From assembly GCA_002081555.1 (NCBI GenBank), contig MZNV01002349.1:1-28824 (forward strand): a stretch of DNA of 28,824 bases, given 5' to 3'. Positions 1 through 11,103 of the stretch are shown here, one piece after another. The notes below the pieces were generated by a model that had not been told where the DNA came from, searched no databases, and was given only the letters and a program-made list of their open reading frames with translations. Source of the DNA: Protostelium mycophagum (taxonomy: Eukaryota; Evosea; Variosea; Protosteliida; Protosteliaceae). Both the position numbers and the translations under genes were made by a program. How positions within the stretch are numbered: the stretch's first letter is position 1; each line of letters starts with the position of its first letter.

Positions 1-23
1 TTCCAGTGGCTCATTAGATCCCA

Positions 24-436
24 TTAGACACTGGCAGACACGAGAGCAAGAGTGGACAGATCTTTGATAAATGAGCCTTTTGACTTTTGCTCCACTTTTT
101 CAGTATTAAATATCGTTTCAGATGTTGAAGTGTCCACCTAGGAGATAACTTCTACTGATCTGGGCTCCACAGAGAATGACAGGTATTCCGTGCACATAGC
201 TGTTCTCAAGTTTTGAAGAACATAGGTCCTTATGCTCACCTGACTTTCAATGCCTGGAACTGCATTGGTCACCGATTTGCTGTCACAGAAATCAAAGCTG
301 CTCATCAGCAGAAGTTTCCTCATCAAAGAGTAAGTCCTGGAGAGAAGAATAGAGAGGATCACCTTCACGACCGGTCGTGATGAAGCCGAAAGACAAGATG
401 AGTAAACGAATTCAATTTTGGCGTTTCCGTTGACAT
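24..436 (-). CDS. Possible small gene of unknown function
   Basis: The minus strand opens at an ATG at 436 (reading MSTETPKLNSFTHLVF) and coding-like sequence continues leftwards. One stretch reads SLMRKLLLMSSFDFCDSKSV at about 250-330, and a final serine/threonine-rich exon ends with VSASV and a stop at 24-26. Candidate splice sites exist (donor GTGAGC near 240, acceptor CTCCTAG near 140), but one implied intron would be only about 35 bases, so the exon structure is unsettled. I recognise no family. The start lies 52 bases from the divergent phosphatase start at 489, so the two would share a promoter. It could instead be the untranslated or antisense region of that gene. Confidence 0.3.
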
Positions 437-488
437 CCCCGCCCGTGGCTGATCTCCTTCTGTTTTCGATCTCGTCATTTTTGGTTCG

Positions 489-2891
489 ATGAGGTTCGAT
501 CTCTTGCTCCTCGCTCTCTTTGCGGTTGCTTCTGCCGTCAACAGGTAATTTTCCGCTCATTTGTAAATGATTTGATGGTTTGTAGTCTCGACATTGAGAT
601 TGAGGCGAAATCCCCTGGTTGGCTGCGAAATGCAGAATGTAAAGCTTGTTCAACCGTCATCTCAGGACTGGAACATCTCTTGGGGAAGAATCGCACTGTT
701 GGTGTAATTGCTAGAGCTTTTGAAAAGGCATGCAAGATCATCCCTGGAAATCTGGGCAATAAGGTACTCACCGAATTCCAGAGATGGTGTTGACAGAAAT
801 TAGTGCAGAGGATGGGCCAAGATCTTTGCTGATAATAATGAATTACTGCCCTTTCTTTTGGCGAGAGAAGATTACACACCTGTTCATGTCTGCACGTGAG
901 GAATGCTTCCTTGAATTTATTTTTGATAGACACCAGAATATTGAGCGCATGCCACGAGGGCTGTTGCAACAATCAAACCGCACCAGAGCAGGTCCATTTA
1001 GCTCTGGCCGGAGATATGGTGTCTCAGATGGTAGTCATGTGGGTAACACAAGAGGATGATGCGAGTATCGTGAATTATGGACAGACATCCGATGGGCTCA
1101 CCTTGACGGCTCTTGGTCGGACCACAGTAAGTTTATCTCATTGTCTGGGTCTTGTCTCAAAAATTCGCTGAAAGCATAACGTAATCAACTTGAGCGTCAC
1201 CACGGTGATTCAAAAGTTTTGCCCAAAGTCTTAATAAGTTTCAAGTTGAAATTGCAGTGTGCAGTTCTGACCGTTGTAGACGTACACTTTTGGGGGGTGG
1301 TCAGGGTTCATTCACACCGTCATGCTGTCTAATTTGACAGGAGATTCCAAGTATTATTACCAAGCTGGAGGTCCAAAATTCAATTTCAGCAAGGTTCTAC
1401 AGTTATATTTTCCCAGAATCCCGCCAACATTCAATGTTCAAAATTTAAATACTGATATGTACAGACTTTCAGTTTCAGAACGATGCCCAGCCGCAACGTG
1501 ACGAGATTTGGTAATTTATTCAAGTTGAAACTATATCTGATGACGTCATCAGCTGTCATTGGTGACATGGGAGTGGACCCCGAGGCGGAGGAAAACATCC
1601 AAATTCTGACTGAGATGGTCAGAAAAGAAGGGATTGATGTCATAGTCCACGCCGGAGATATCGCGTACGCAGGTGCGACAATCAAACATCTTTAAAAAGC
1701 TAAAAAACTCTAGACGGATATCAACCAAGATGGGATCAATACTTCAGAAAGATCGAGCCAAGTAAGTGAATTTTCTCCGAAATTTCGCAGTCTCGGTCTG
1801 ATTCAGAAAAAAAGTGGTGGCGAACGTACCCTATATGGTTGGCCCTGGCAACCACGAGATCATGTATATCAACTACATCGGCGTATTCGGATACGACCGC
1901 AGGTGACATCTACAATCACATCTACAACGACATCTCACCGCTAAAAAGGTTCCGCATGCCCAGCTTGGAGAGCTCGTCTCCCTCCATATTGTATTATTCC
2001 TGGAATTATGGAGCTGTACATTTTGTTTCGCTCAACTCTGAATCAAATGCAAACGTGGCCAATATGCCCAAGTGAGATCTCCATAATCTCATTGCAAAAC
2101 TCAGATTCCTGAGTTCGCGGTAATGAACACGGTAATTACCGAGAGTTTACCGTGGTGCGGACAATTTCTTGCGGCTTTGCTGCAAAATTAAAACAGCACG
2201 AAGAATATTGTAGGTTTTGGTCAGATTCAAGTTCACGGTAAAGAACACGTTAATTACCGAGAATTTGACTGGAATTCATCAAATGACATTGTCCAGAGAA
2301 CAAGTGGCCTGGTTAGTGTCTGACCTGCAGAAGATTGACAGACAGAAACAACCCTGGGTTGTAGTCTACCTTCACAGACCCCTCTACTGCTCTAATGATG
2401 GTATGTACACTATGACGTCATGTATGATATGGATGACAAATACAGACCTCGACAACTGCCACACTCAGGCGAAGGTGCTGCGCAAAGCGATAGAGGATAT
2501 CTTGGTGCAATACAAAGTGGACCTCGTCGTGACTGCACATAAGCACGGTGATATTCGAATTTCCTCGAGTTTTCCACCAAATCTCATCCATTCAGGCTAT
2601 GAACGCACCACTCCCATCTACAACAGCACTGTACAACCGGCAGGAAAGGCCCCCGTGTACATCGTGAATGGAGCGGGAGGCAACAGGGAGGGGACGACAG
2701 GTTATCCGAAGATCCTGCCCGCGTGGGCCGTCACCCAGCAGAAGGCGTGGGGCTACGGCATGATAGAGGCTTCTCTGCAGGAGTTTGTGTGGACGTAAGC
2801 GGATTTTAGATCTTCAATGAGAGACTGAATGATCAGATTCTCCACCAGTTCAGACAACAAGGTCGTCGATAGATTTGTCTTTACTCGCTGA
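489..2891 (+). CDS. Secreted saposin B-domain / purple acid phosphatase fusion
   Basis: Likely a secreted or lysosomal metallophosphoesterase. The start codon opens a signal peptide (MRFDLLLLALFAVASA). Exons at about 586-763, 804-895 and 937-970 encode a saposin B domain with the six expected cysteines (ECKAC, ACKII, CRGW, HVC, CHEGC). Next come the purple acid phosphatase N-terminal beta domain (PEQVHLALAGDM, MVVMWVT) and the dimetal domain: GDMG near 1560, GDIAYAD across the intron at 1672, GPGNHE near 1845, YLHRPLY near 2370 and AHKHGYER near 2540-2605. The last is usually GHxHxYER, so the glycine is alanine here. The final exon (about 2836-2891) ends FSTSSDNKVVDRFVFTR, joined by a donor GTAAGC just after FVWT. 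About 12 exons and roughly 560 residues. AATAA motifs directly follow the stop. The saposin part suggests a lipid-associated substrate, as in acid sphingomyelinase; that is inference. Confidence 0.9.
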
Positions 2892-3065
2892 ATAATAAAC
2901 ATGTGATCATAATTCTGTGATTGATCTTTCATGATGGTTGCTTTTCCCAAGCAGCTGTCAAAGCTTGACACTTTCTGGGAAAATTCAGTTCAGAATTACA
3001 ACGAGACTGGCCCAATCGACTTTGGCTGATCAAGACACCGCGACACACAAAACACACTCACCATC

Positions 3066-6000
3066 ATGGAGATGGAGCAGATCAAACCTCTATCGGCGGT
3101 CACCTTAGCTTCTTACCATCATAATCACTGCGAATTATACCTGCAGTACCAGGCAAAGATTAAAAAGTCTTCTCACGAGGTGATTAGAAGATCTGTCAAT
3201 CTATTCAAACATATGATGAAAAAATGATCGAGTATAGACGACCGATGTAGAGCCCTATCAGGATGCAATCTTTGGAAAAGGTATCGTGTGGGAGGATCTT
3301 CTTGTCGCACGTCTGAAAGACAACGATCAGCTGTTAGAACTACCATCATCCACATCAGTTGATGTATTTAAAGGTGGAGACACTATTCAAATGTTATATA
3401 TTCTGAAGGACACAAGCTGTGCTAGATCACTACAAAGAACACCCAGAATCCAAAAAGAAACCTCTATATGTCCATGGTGCCGCCTTCCATCCACCCACTT
3501 TTGAGAAAGGTCCGTACACCTTACATTTGTAGATCTCTATATGTAGATCTTTAAAGATTGTAATATTTTTGTTCTATTTTTGGATGACTGGTTGTAGAGG
3601 GAAATAAAACGAAATTTTCAATTTGGAAACCAGATTTCTTGGAATTTAATGAAGAGGAAGGACACCTGCTCATCACCATCATCGATGCAAAATCGAGTAA
3701 AGAGGTGAAGGTGTCTCACCTCGTCCAAGTCGGATATTATTATCTCGCCCTGCAGGTACGTATTACCCGTCATCTCTTTGATGTGTCGTCATCACGATGA
3801 CACGTCCCAGGAATTATTAGAGAAAACTCCCGGAAATTTCAAGGTCAGCAGTAATTTGGGTGTCTGGATTCTCGACAGAAATTTCCCCGACTTTTCCTCA
3901 ATGGCCCTCCTCGAACCCCTTCTCAAAGATTTCCTCTTTGTACGCCTTCCCGCCATTTTATCAAAGGTCAAACCTTACTGGCACTACAATCCTGTTTGCG
4001 ACGGGTGTCAGTACAATGAAAACTGCAAGAAAAACACACAGAAGGAGCAGAATCTGTCCTCCATCCCTTTCCTCTCTTTTTCTGACCACAAATTCTTACG
4101 TAACGTGAGTTTTCAACGAGATTTCGGGATGAGATTGAGACTTGGCAGGTTGTAGATGGATATAAGAGTTCAAGTGGAAGTAGTGATATTGAGGACTTGT
4201 GCGAAATCACCACGAACCAAGCGAAAATGGATAATCTAACAACGACACAACCCCTCACTTCCCAGAAGATGAAGCGGGTGAGGAAATTTCCTGAAGTTTT
4301 CAGAGTTATTTATAGACCTTTCTGGGGTGTTTTTTGCAGTTTTTTTCATTATTTTTGTTTATTGGAAGAAATTGTAAATATTTATCTGAATTCTTCAGGT
4401 GTTAGTGATGGGAGAGAAATCTACACACAGCCCCATTGTAGATGCAACTGCCAAAAAAATTCCCAACACCATATTGAGACCTTGTTCTATCTTGCCCCCC
4501 TCCGAAGATTACGCATTGTACATTTATGTGGCCGTACATCCTGGTACGTAATATGACGTCATATGTGGTCGTTTACAACGGATATATCTTTTTCTACTAC
4601 TTTACCGCAATAAATAGAAAGTAATCGAACAAAGACATCTCAAAAAATACTGAGATATCTCATATTTTAACAGGTACTAAGCAGATGTATGCCTACAGTT
4701 TACTTTTGGTGGGAAAATTTAAAATTTGAAAATTGAACGTTGCAGGTCGGCCCGAAGAACACAGAAGAACTCAAGCATAATTTCGTGGAATACTCAGATG
4801 ACGTGGCATCACAGCAAGAGAGTGGTATGTTATTTTTTCCACGAAGAATCTCATTTTAGTGGCATATATTGTCCCAATCTGCAAGGCGGAAGGGCAGACC
4901 AGAAAGTGTTATTTTATTTGCAGTGATTTAATAAAATTCTTGAAAAAGTTAATTTAAATAATAAAATATTGTTTATTTTCGCGCAGGTTCCAAGATATTC
5001 TCGGAATTTGTCACGGAATTATCCAAGAAACTTCGGACCATCTCCGAAACCAAAAAGACCCTCCAGGTGAATCTGTCATCCACGTCATCTCTTGACACCT
5101 GTCAGATCTACGTACCTTCCCAGGAGGATAGATACAACTTGATCGATCTGATCTTGACGAGATATCTCATCTACAATTCGGAAGATATCTCCGACATGCT
5201 GAGAGATTGCCTTTTGACACTCATTGAAGACTCTGAACTATTACATACCGAGTACCAGTCTAAAAATAGAATCGCTTCGGCGGCAAAGCCGCCGTCTACA
5301 GCGCGTAAGGCGGATTTGGAAGAATTTTTAGAGGCGAACGGCACGAAGCCCAAGGGAAAGAATACGGTGAGCATCTACAACGAGGAGATTCCATCTGATA
5401 GGTCGTGACAGGTGGCAGAATTGAAAGATATGATCGAATCTATGACATTGGAAGCTGTCAAGAGCGTAACTCCCAGAGTGACCCCAGTGCTGCAGGTGAA
5501 AAATCGACGAAATTTCAATTTCTTTTGAAGAACATCAAACCCTGCTATTGTGGTTTTTCATTTTAAGAAAATTTCTGTTCAATGTATAATTATTCTGGAA
5601 TATGTGAATTTATTGACAGTATGACAGGTAGTGAGATATCTCATGGCAATACCAGAGCCAGGATACTACGATCTGGATGATGTTATAAAATACCTCCCAT
5701 CAAAATCCAGTGAGTCACTCTTCCCCGAAATCTCATCGAAATTTCCCAGATTTTTCGGAGGAGGTAAAGAGCGATACCAAATCTATTTTTGGATACTGGA
5801 AGCAAGAAGAACAAAAGCTGAAAATGTCCATTGAGAAGAGGTCACTCATCATGCGACACGTCATCTCTGGCATTCGTGAAATTTTGGCGGGAAAAACGGA
5901 AGAGATACTGCCGTTCCAATCATCTTCTCTGAATCTCAGCCAAATTTCCGTGAAAAATCCTGACATCAGAAAGGTCAGAAAAAATGTCATTTTACAACTA

Positions 6001-9000
6001 GCCACTCTGGTGGAGAATTTTCGTTGAAATTTCCAGATGATATTCATGCGTAATTATGAGATGTCTTTGAAGTTGGACACTTTAAGATTCGAGAGATTTA
6101 ACGATACTGGCATTGTAATTGAGCTCAAATTTTTGTGCTGGGAGGTCACCGAAGCTGACAATAAGAAAGACGTCAAGTGCAGGTGGGAAATTCGAGAATG
6201 AATTTGGCCGGAAGATCGTTGTAGACGTCGACCATATTCGCATTTATTTTCGCAGATTTGAGGTTCTGCGAGGAGCAGAATATCTCGATAAAGAAGAGAC
6301 GATGCACAAGTTTGTCCTCTTCAAAAGAGGTAATTTCCCAAATGTCCACCTCGTCTCGTTGTAGTCTGACAGGTTTCATTCAGATGATCCTCTTCGGGTG
6401 GCATTCAACGACATGAAATTCGTGAACCAGTTCAGGCCGATGGTGAAGATGATTGACGGGGATTACGCCTTCGCCAAAGTGATTGATATCGTTGTAGAAG
6501 ACGGAAGATACCAGGTGAATATTCTCTTCAATTCTGTGCGATTTTAAATTATTTTTATAATGCAAATATTGTGTATTCGATTGTAGATTGTGTTTGGTGA
6601 CTGTCAGTCACGGTTACAAACGTGTACTCGACATATTGTCTGAAAGTCTCAGGCCACGTTTGATATGGTTGCAAGGAAGGGACAGTTTAAGAAAAACGAT
6701 GTTTATGTCGCCCGAGAGAGACTCATCGACTTCAACACTTCCAAGGTGAGACTCAATCTACAACCACATCTACAACGACTGATAACACGATCAGGTGGTG
6801 AGACATCTCACTTCAATGGACGTTAGAAATACTGGAACATTATTTTTGGACATGCTGAAAGATCCATTCTGCAGGAAGCCTTTTGAGCAGGGCCCAGCGT
6901 TGAAAAAAGATGTCGCACTCATCAACAAGGTGACAACCCTTCTCTACAACCAGACACCCGGAAAAATCTAGGAAAATTAGCTGACCCGTTGTAGACGTTC
7001 AGAGAATATGAAAATCTGACGGACAACAAAGGGTTGACTTTCCACAGGAGTCAAGACAAGGCTATGAAAGCGGTTCTGCTGAACCCTTTCAGCATCATCT
7101 GGGGTCCTCCAGGTGAAATTTCCAGGAAATTTCATCTAGTATCGAAAATTCGGAGAAAATCCATTTCATTCCTTTACAAATTATTTTTGTACAGAAATAA
7201 AATGGCAAAAGTTGAAACAACTTTTTCCGAATAAAAACTGACAGATCTATTTTTAGGTTCCGGAAAAACACACACGTTAGCCCTCATCGTTCTAAGAATC
7301 TTACAATTGTACACCAACAAAAAGAAAAACTTCAGGATGGTCATGACTGCATTCACCGATGCCGCCATCAACAATTTCGCGGAAAAGTGAGTGAAATTTC
7401 CTCGGGACGTTAGTTGAACACCGTTGTAGATTGAAGGAGCTGCATGCCAAGATTTGCGCAATTGAAAACTTGGGGGCAAAAGAAAGAGTTGAAGCTCTTC
7501 AGGTAAATTAAAAAATAATCCAGATTTAAATTCACAAAAAAATATAAAATTCACAAAAAAAATATCAAATTCACAAAAAAAAATTCGCATAAAATTTCGT
7601 AACGGAAAATTTGACATTTTGAACAGTTTGTCCGTATGACATCAAGTTCCAAGGTGAAAATAGGTGAAAGTAGTCCTGATCACGCGTCGACGTCGACAGA
7701 TGACGTGTACATATCCGAAGATAAACCACTCGTCCTCATGGGGACATTGTGGAGTCTTCACAAACAAAAGGTTCGTTATCTACATATGATCTCACAAACT
7801 ACAAAGTTGTAGATCCATCTTCATTATTTATATTAAATTTTATAGGATTTACCGGAATTTGATCTGTTGCTCATTGACGAAGGTGAATTACCTCAATCTA
7901 TTTATTTTATTATTTACAAACATAATTATTAAAATTTATAAATATCATGCTGATAAGACACCATCCAGAAAATTCCACGAAAAATTTTCTGATCTATATT
8001 TAGGATCACAACTTCCATTTGTGGACTCGAGCATTGCCTTCACATTGTTACACGAGAATACCAGAATTGTAATCGCCGGGGACCAACTTCAAGTGAGGAT
8101 CATCCGCAGAAAATAATTTAATTTATTCGGAAAAAAATTATTATATATCTATCTATTGATCTACAACGCTGTTTGCTGAAAAACATTGTACTGTGTTGCT
8201 GAAGTGCGGCTTCGCATCAATCTCTGTCATTGTAGAGATGTCTCGTACTGATATCTTCAAGTTACCTCCCATATTGCAGGGAAAATATCCCGTTGTAGAG
8301 CCGTATATTTACGGGTCTATTTTAGGATGCTTCTTGACTGAAAGTTCAAAGAAAGATCTACAATCGGATGCCATCGTTCTGCTGAACGAAAATTTCCGCA
8401 TGCACTCCTCCCTGGCAACGTTCACCCAAGGGATGTACAGGGGTAAATTATGTTCTATTTATAGATTTTTTTCCAGTGCGTGTCAATGTCTTTTTCAGAG
8501 CTATTTTTAGAAATTTATGAAAAATGAAATCACGATCTACAACTGATATGAAGAAATTTCTGATCTTTTTCAGCGAATTTTGAAGTGAAGAGAAAAGAAA
8601 GACCCCTCCCGACCCCCACCCCCGAAATGATTCCCCGCCATAATTTTCTGAGAAATCTCTCAGAGTTATGTGATAACAACAGGTTGGCGTCTCTAAAAAT
8701 AGAACCACCCAGAGATGCGAAATCATTAGAAGCGCATTTAGAGGCTGAGGCTCTGGCCGTCTACAAGTTGTTGCTCGGTAAGCTCTGAACATTTCAATTT
8801 TTTTTTAAAATTAAATTATTATCCTCATTGATTTTTTAAAATGCAACAATTTCAATATTTGAAAAATTGACGATCTACAACTCTCCTTACGGATAAAATA
8901 GAAAAAAATTTTTACTTATTTTAGGTTTGAACGAAATTTCAGAGGAAAAGGGCTTCGCGGACCAAATATTTGTGATCACGCCACACAGGATCCAACGAAC

Positions 9001-9465
9001 TGCCATCAAGCGACTCCTCAAAGACATGTCACATGTCAAGGTGACACTTGGCATCTTTACATCGTTGTAAATTGTCGCAAAGAAATGAAATGTTCAGGTC
9101 GACACGGTAGAGAAAATGCAGGGTCTGGAGGCTTCTGTTGTGATTTGTTGCTATGGTTTCACAGATTTGAACCGTTTAGAAACTGACTTGGATTTCATTT
9201 TCCACTTGAAAAGGTGAGAATCTTCCAGAACATTTCTGATAAGATTCGGAGAATTTTCTTTGAACAATCGTCGAAAAATCTGATCCCTTAAAGGTTAAAC
9301 GTGGCGTTATCACGTGCCCAAGACTTGTGTGTTTTGCTGTGTTCTGATGCCATCATCACCCCACCCATAGACGTCATCGCGGACAAGGAGAGGTGTGCTG
9401 CCTTCTCACACCTCAAATCCTTCTACGACCAGAGCGTCAAGTTGACACCAACGGACATGTCTTAA
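3066..9465 (+). CDS. Cas4/RecB-like nuclease fused to SF1 Upf1-like helicase
   Basis: Probable DNA repair or recombination enzyme with nuclease and helicase activities. The N-terminus MEMEQIKPLSAVTLASYHHN is followed by a cysteine (NHCELYL). The PD-(D/E)XK core reads KPDFLEF, IIDAKSS and LVQVGYYYLAL (about 3640-3755). CDGCQYNENC (about 3990-4030) gives the C-x2-C-x5-C which, with the first cysteine, matches the Fe-S set of Cas4, AddB and Dna2. A long middle region includes CQIYVPSQEDRYNLIDLI and AIPEPGYYDLDDVIKYL. The helicase part has Walker A GPPGSGKT split by an intron (7112/7257), Walker B LLIDEGSQ (7866-8010), GDQLQLPP, LNENFRMH, ITPHRIQR, VEKMQGLEASVV and LNVALSRA. The order nuclease, middle domain, SF1B helicase resembles prokaryotic TM0106-type proteins more than classic Dna2. 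There are some 25 introns. The start is the first ATG that opens the nuclease frame; an upstream ATG near 2933 runs into a stop. Confidence 0.85.
7527..7583. repeat. Three tandem ~20-bp A-rich units in a helicase intron
   Basis: The unit AAATTCACAAAAAAA plus ATAT or ATATC occurs three times in a row with slight length changes in the A run. It lies in the intron between the exon ending VEALQ and the one beginning FVRMT. It looks like slippage expansion without coding effect. Confidence 0.7.
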
Positions 9466-9959
9466 TACTGAAGATATATATTGGATCATGTTCTATTTAG
9501 ATTTCAAGATTGTTCAAACGTCTTTAGTCTGCTGATTCTCCTCCTCTTTGAAGCGCAAGTATGAAGTAATCATACTTCAGCAGAGATGCATGGTTCTTCC
9601 GGTGTTTTGGTCCAAGGCAGTTACACCCAGAAGCTATAATCTGGATCGGTGCAGCAGAGAAAGGAGTGAACCATGTGTAGTGCTTTCTCGCATTAAAAAT
9701 ATTCTGATTCTTTCAGAAATATCGTCTGTTTTATCTGGCATGATTTGGGGTTGTGTGGCGTGTGGCAGTGTGCAACATAGAGATGTGATCAATTCTTTTT
9801 CTGCATGAACACCGGAGTACAGTTTTAGAGGCCTCGAATGAAAAAAGAAATATTTCTTTCTCAACAGGAAAAGTAGTGAAGAGTGTTAGGTAATCACATA
9901 GATGGATGAATATTATTCGGTGTTGATTTTGCTCACGTGATTTATTCACATGATCCAAT
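9466..9959. other. Intergenic region between two convergent gene ends
   Basis: This stretch separates the 3' end of the helicase gene from the 3' end of the minus-strand NDP kinase. Short open frames on both strands show no recognisable motif. The only structure I see is a small perfect hairpin at about 9549-9569: AAGTATGA, a five-base loop, TCATACTT. No tRNA or snRNA pattern was found. Confidence 0.5.
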
Positions 9960-10546
9960 TTAGGGCTTCTCGTAGACCTGGACCTTGTTGACGGGGTTCC
10001 AGTTGACAAGCTCCTCGGGCTTGAACCACATGGCGATTTCCTTCTCAGCGGACTCGACGGAGTCAGATCCGTGGATGATGTTTCTATCAAAATCAATATA
10101 CGGAAAAACATGAGATTCTTCAAAAAGACTCTAGATCGAGCTCTGACCTTCCGACATCGAGGGCGAAGTCTCCGCGGATGGTGCCGGGGGCAGAGTCGGC
10201 GGGGTTGGTTGTGCCAAGAAGGACACGTCCTCCCTTGGTGGCGTTCTTTCCTTGCCAGACCATGGCGACGACGGGTCCGGAGGAGAGGTAGTCGGTGAGT
10301 CCACCGAAGAAGGGCTTGGAGCTCAAGTCAGAGTAGTGAGCCTCGGCGTGAGCCTTGGTCACATGGACAAACTTAAGGGCAACGAGTTGGAATCCCTTCT
10401 TCTCGAAACGGGCGATGATCTCACCAACCTGGGATAAGGTCAGAATTATGAGATGGAAAGATGAGGAAGACTTGATCACTTACAAGTCCACGCTGGACTC
10501 CGTCGGGCTTGATGGCGATGAAGGTTCTTTCGTTGTTTCCGCTCAT
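9960..10546 (-). CDS. Nucleoside diphosphate kinase
   Basis: Transfers the gamma phosphate from ATP to nucleoside diphosphates through a phospho-histidine and so balances cellular NTP pools. Three exons (10484-10546, 10148-10428, 9960-10083) join in frame to 155 residues, the usual size for the family. Signatures: [20 protein letters not shown] at the N-terminus, [14 protein letters not shown], the [11 protein letters not shown] segment, [33 protein letters not shown] and the catalytic NIIHGSDS. The C-terminus ends QVYEKP. There is no targeting sequence, so it is probably cytosolic. The coding sequence is G/C-rich with few rare-looking codons, which fits high expression. All catalytic residues are present. 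Confidence 0.97.
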
Positions 10547-11103
10547 TGTGTTCGATGCAAAATGATCTGTGATCCTCAAAAATTCACTTCGCGTTAACGA
10601 ACGTGCCCATCACGTGAATCAAACAGTCGGCTCCATCTACAACGACGATTTGGTCATTCTTTGTGTTGAAGATTCCTTCTCTTACAAGCAAAAATACACG
10701 TATATTATTTATCAACGAGAAGAGGTCTCTTGTCATTGATGTCACTCTGTGATACATTGCAACCTCACACTATGTTTGATTTGATCAAGAACAGAGGAGT
10801 ATTTTCGGATGTCTATGTCGTGTTTGAACACAAACAATGAGCAGCACAAGGATAAATCTTCATTGTGTGAATAAATTTATTCTATTGTGAACAGACAACG
10901 CAACAATAGACTTGCACATTCGCACAACGCCTGGCCGCAGAGCCCAGCCCATCACCTTTCAACAGTAGCAATAGATCGACAAAAACTCACCTGTTTGTGG
11001 GAGGGATCGAACCTGGTACCGTGCGCCCTAATGAATTCAGGAAAGGATGACGTCATCAAATTAAAAACAGAAGTTATATTAATCAGCTTTACGTCATGAT
11101 GAC
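10547..11103. other. Intergenic: NDP kinase upstream region and J-protein 3' region
   Basis: Just upstream of the NDP kinase start lie an E-box-like TCACGTGA near 10609 and one ATCTACAACG motif near 10634, which may be promoter elements. A 22-codon frame at 10772-10840 (reading MFDLIKNRGVFSDVYVVF) resembles the beginning of a BTB domain but ends at once. A TGACGTCA palindrome lies near 11047, and a B-box-like GGTTCGATCCC is on the minus strand at 11003-11013 without the rest of a tRNA. I see no convincing gene. Confidence 0.45.
10869..10882. terminator. Palindromic AATAAA/TTTATT, possible two-way polyadenylation signal
   Basis: GAATAAATTTATTC is a perfect 14-base palindrome that presents AATAAA on both strands. 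On the minus strand it lies about 220 bases beyond the stop of the J-protein gene, a plausible place for its poly(A) signal. Use on the plus strand would need a transcript that I cannot identify. Confidence 0.4.

Noticed and set aside
538-972. Minus-strand open frame of 144 codons opposite the phosphatase gene
   Set aside because: It is antisense to the signal peptide and saposin exons and has no recognisable motif.
784-1059. Open frame on the plus strand overlapping the saposin region
   Set aside because: It runs in another frame across exons and introns of the phosphatase; the spliced saposin frame with six cysteines explains the sequence better.
9549-9569. Perfect 8-bp hairpin after the helicase gene, possible processing signal
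   Set aside because: Short and isolated, A/T-rich, and such hairpins arise easily by chance; no second example at other 3' ends in the window.
10985-11045. Possible tRNA on the minus strand from GGTTCGATCCC
   Set aside because: The T-loop/B-box-like sequence is present, but the T stem pairs poorly, there is no matching acceptor stem about 70 bases upstream and no anticodon arm or A box.
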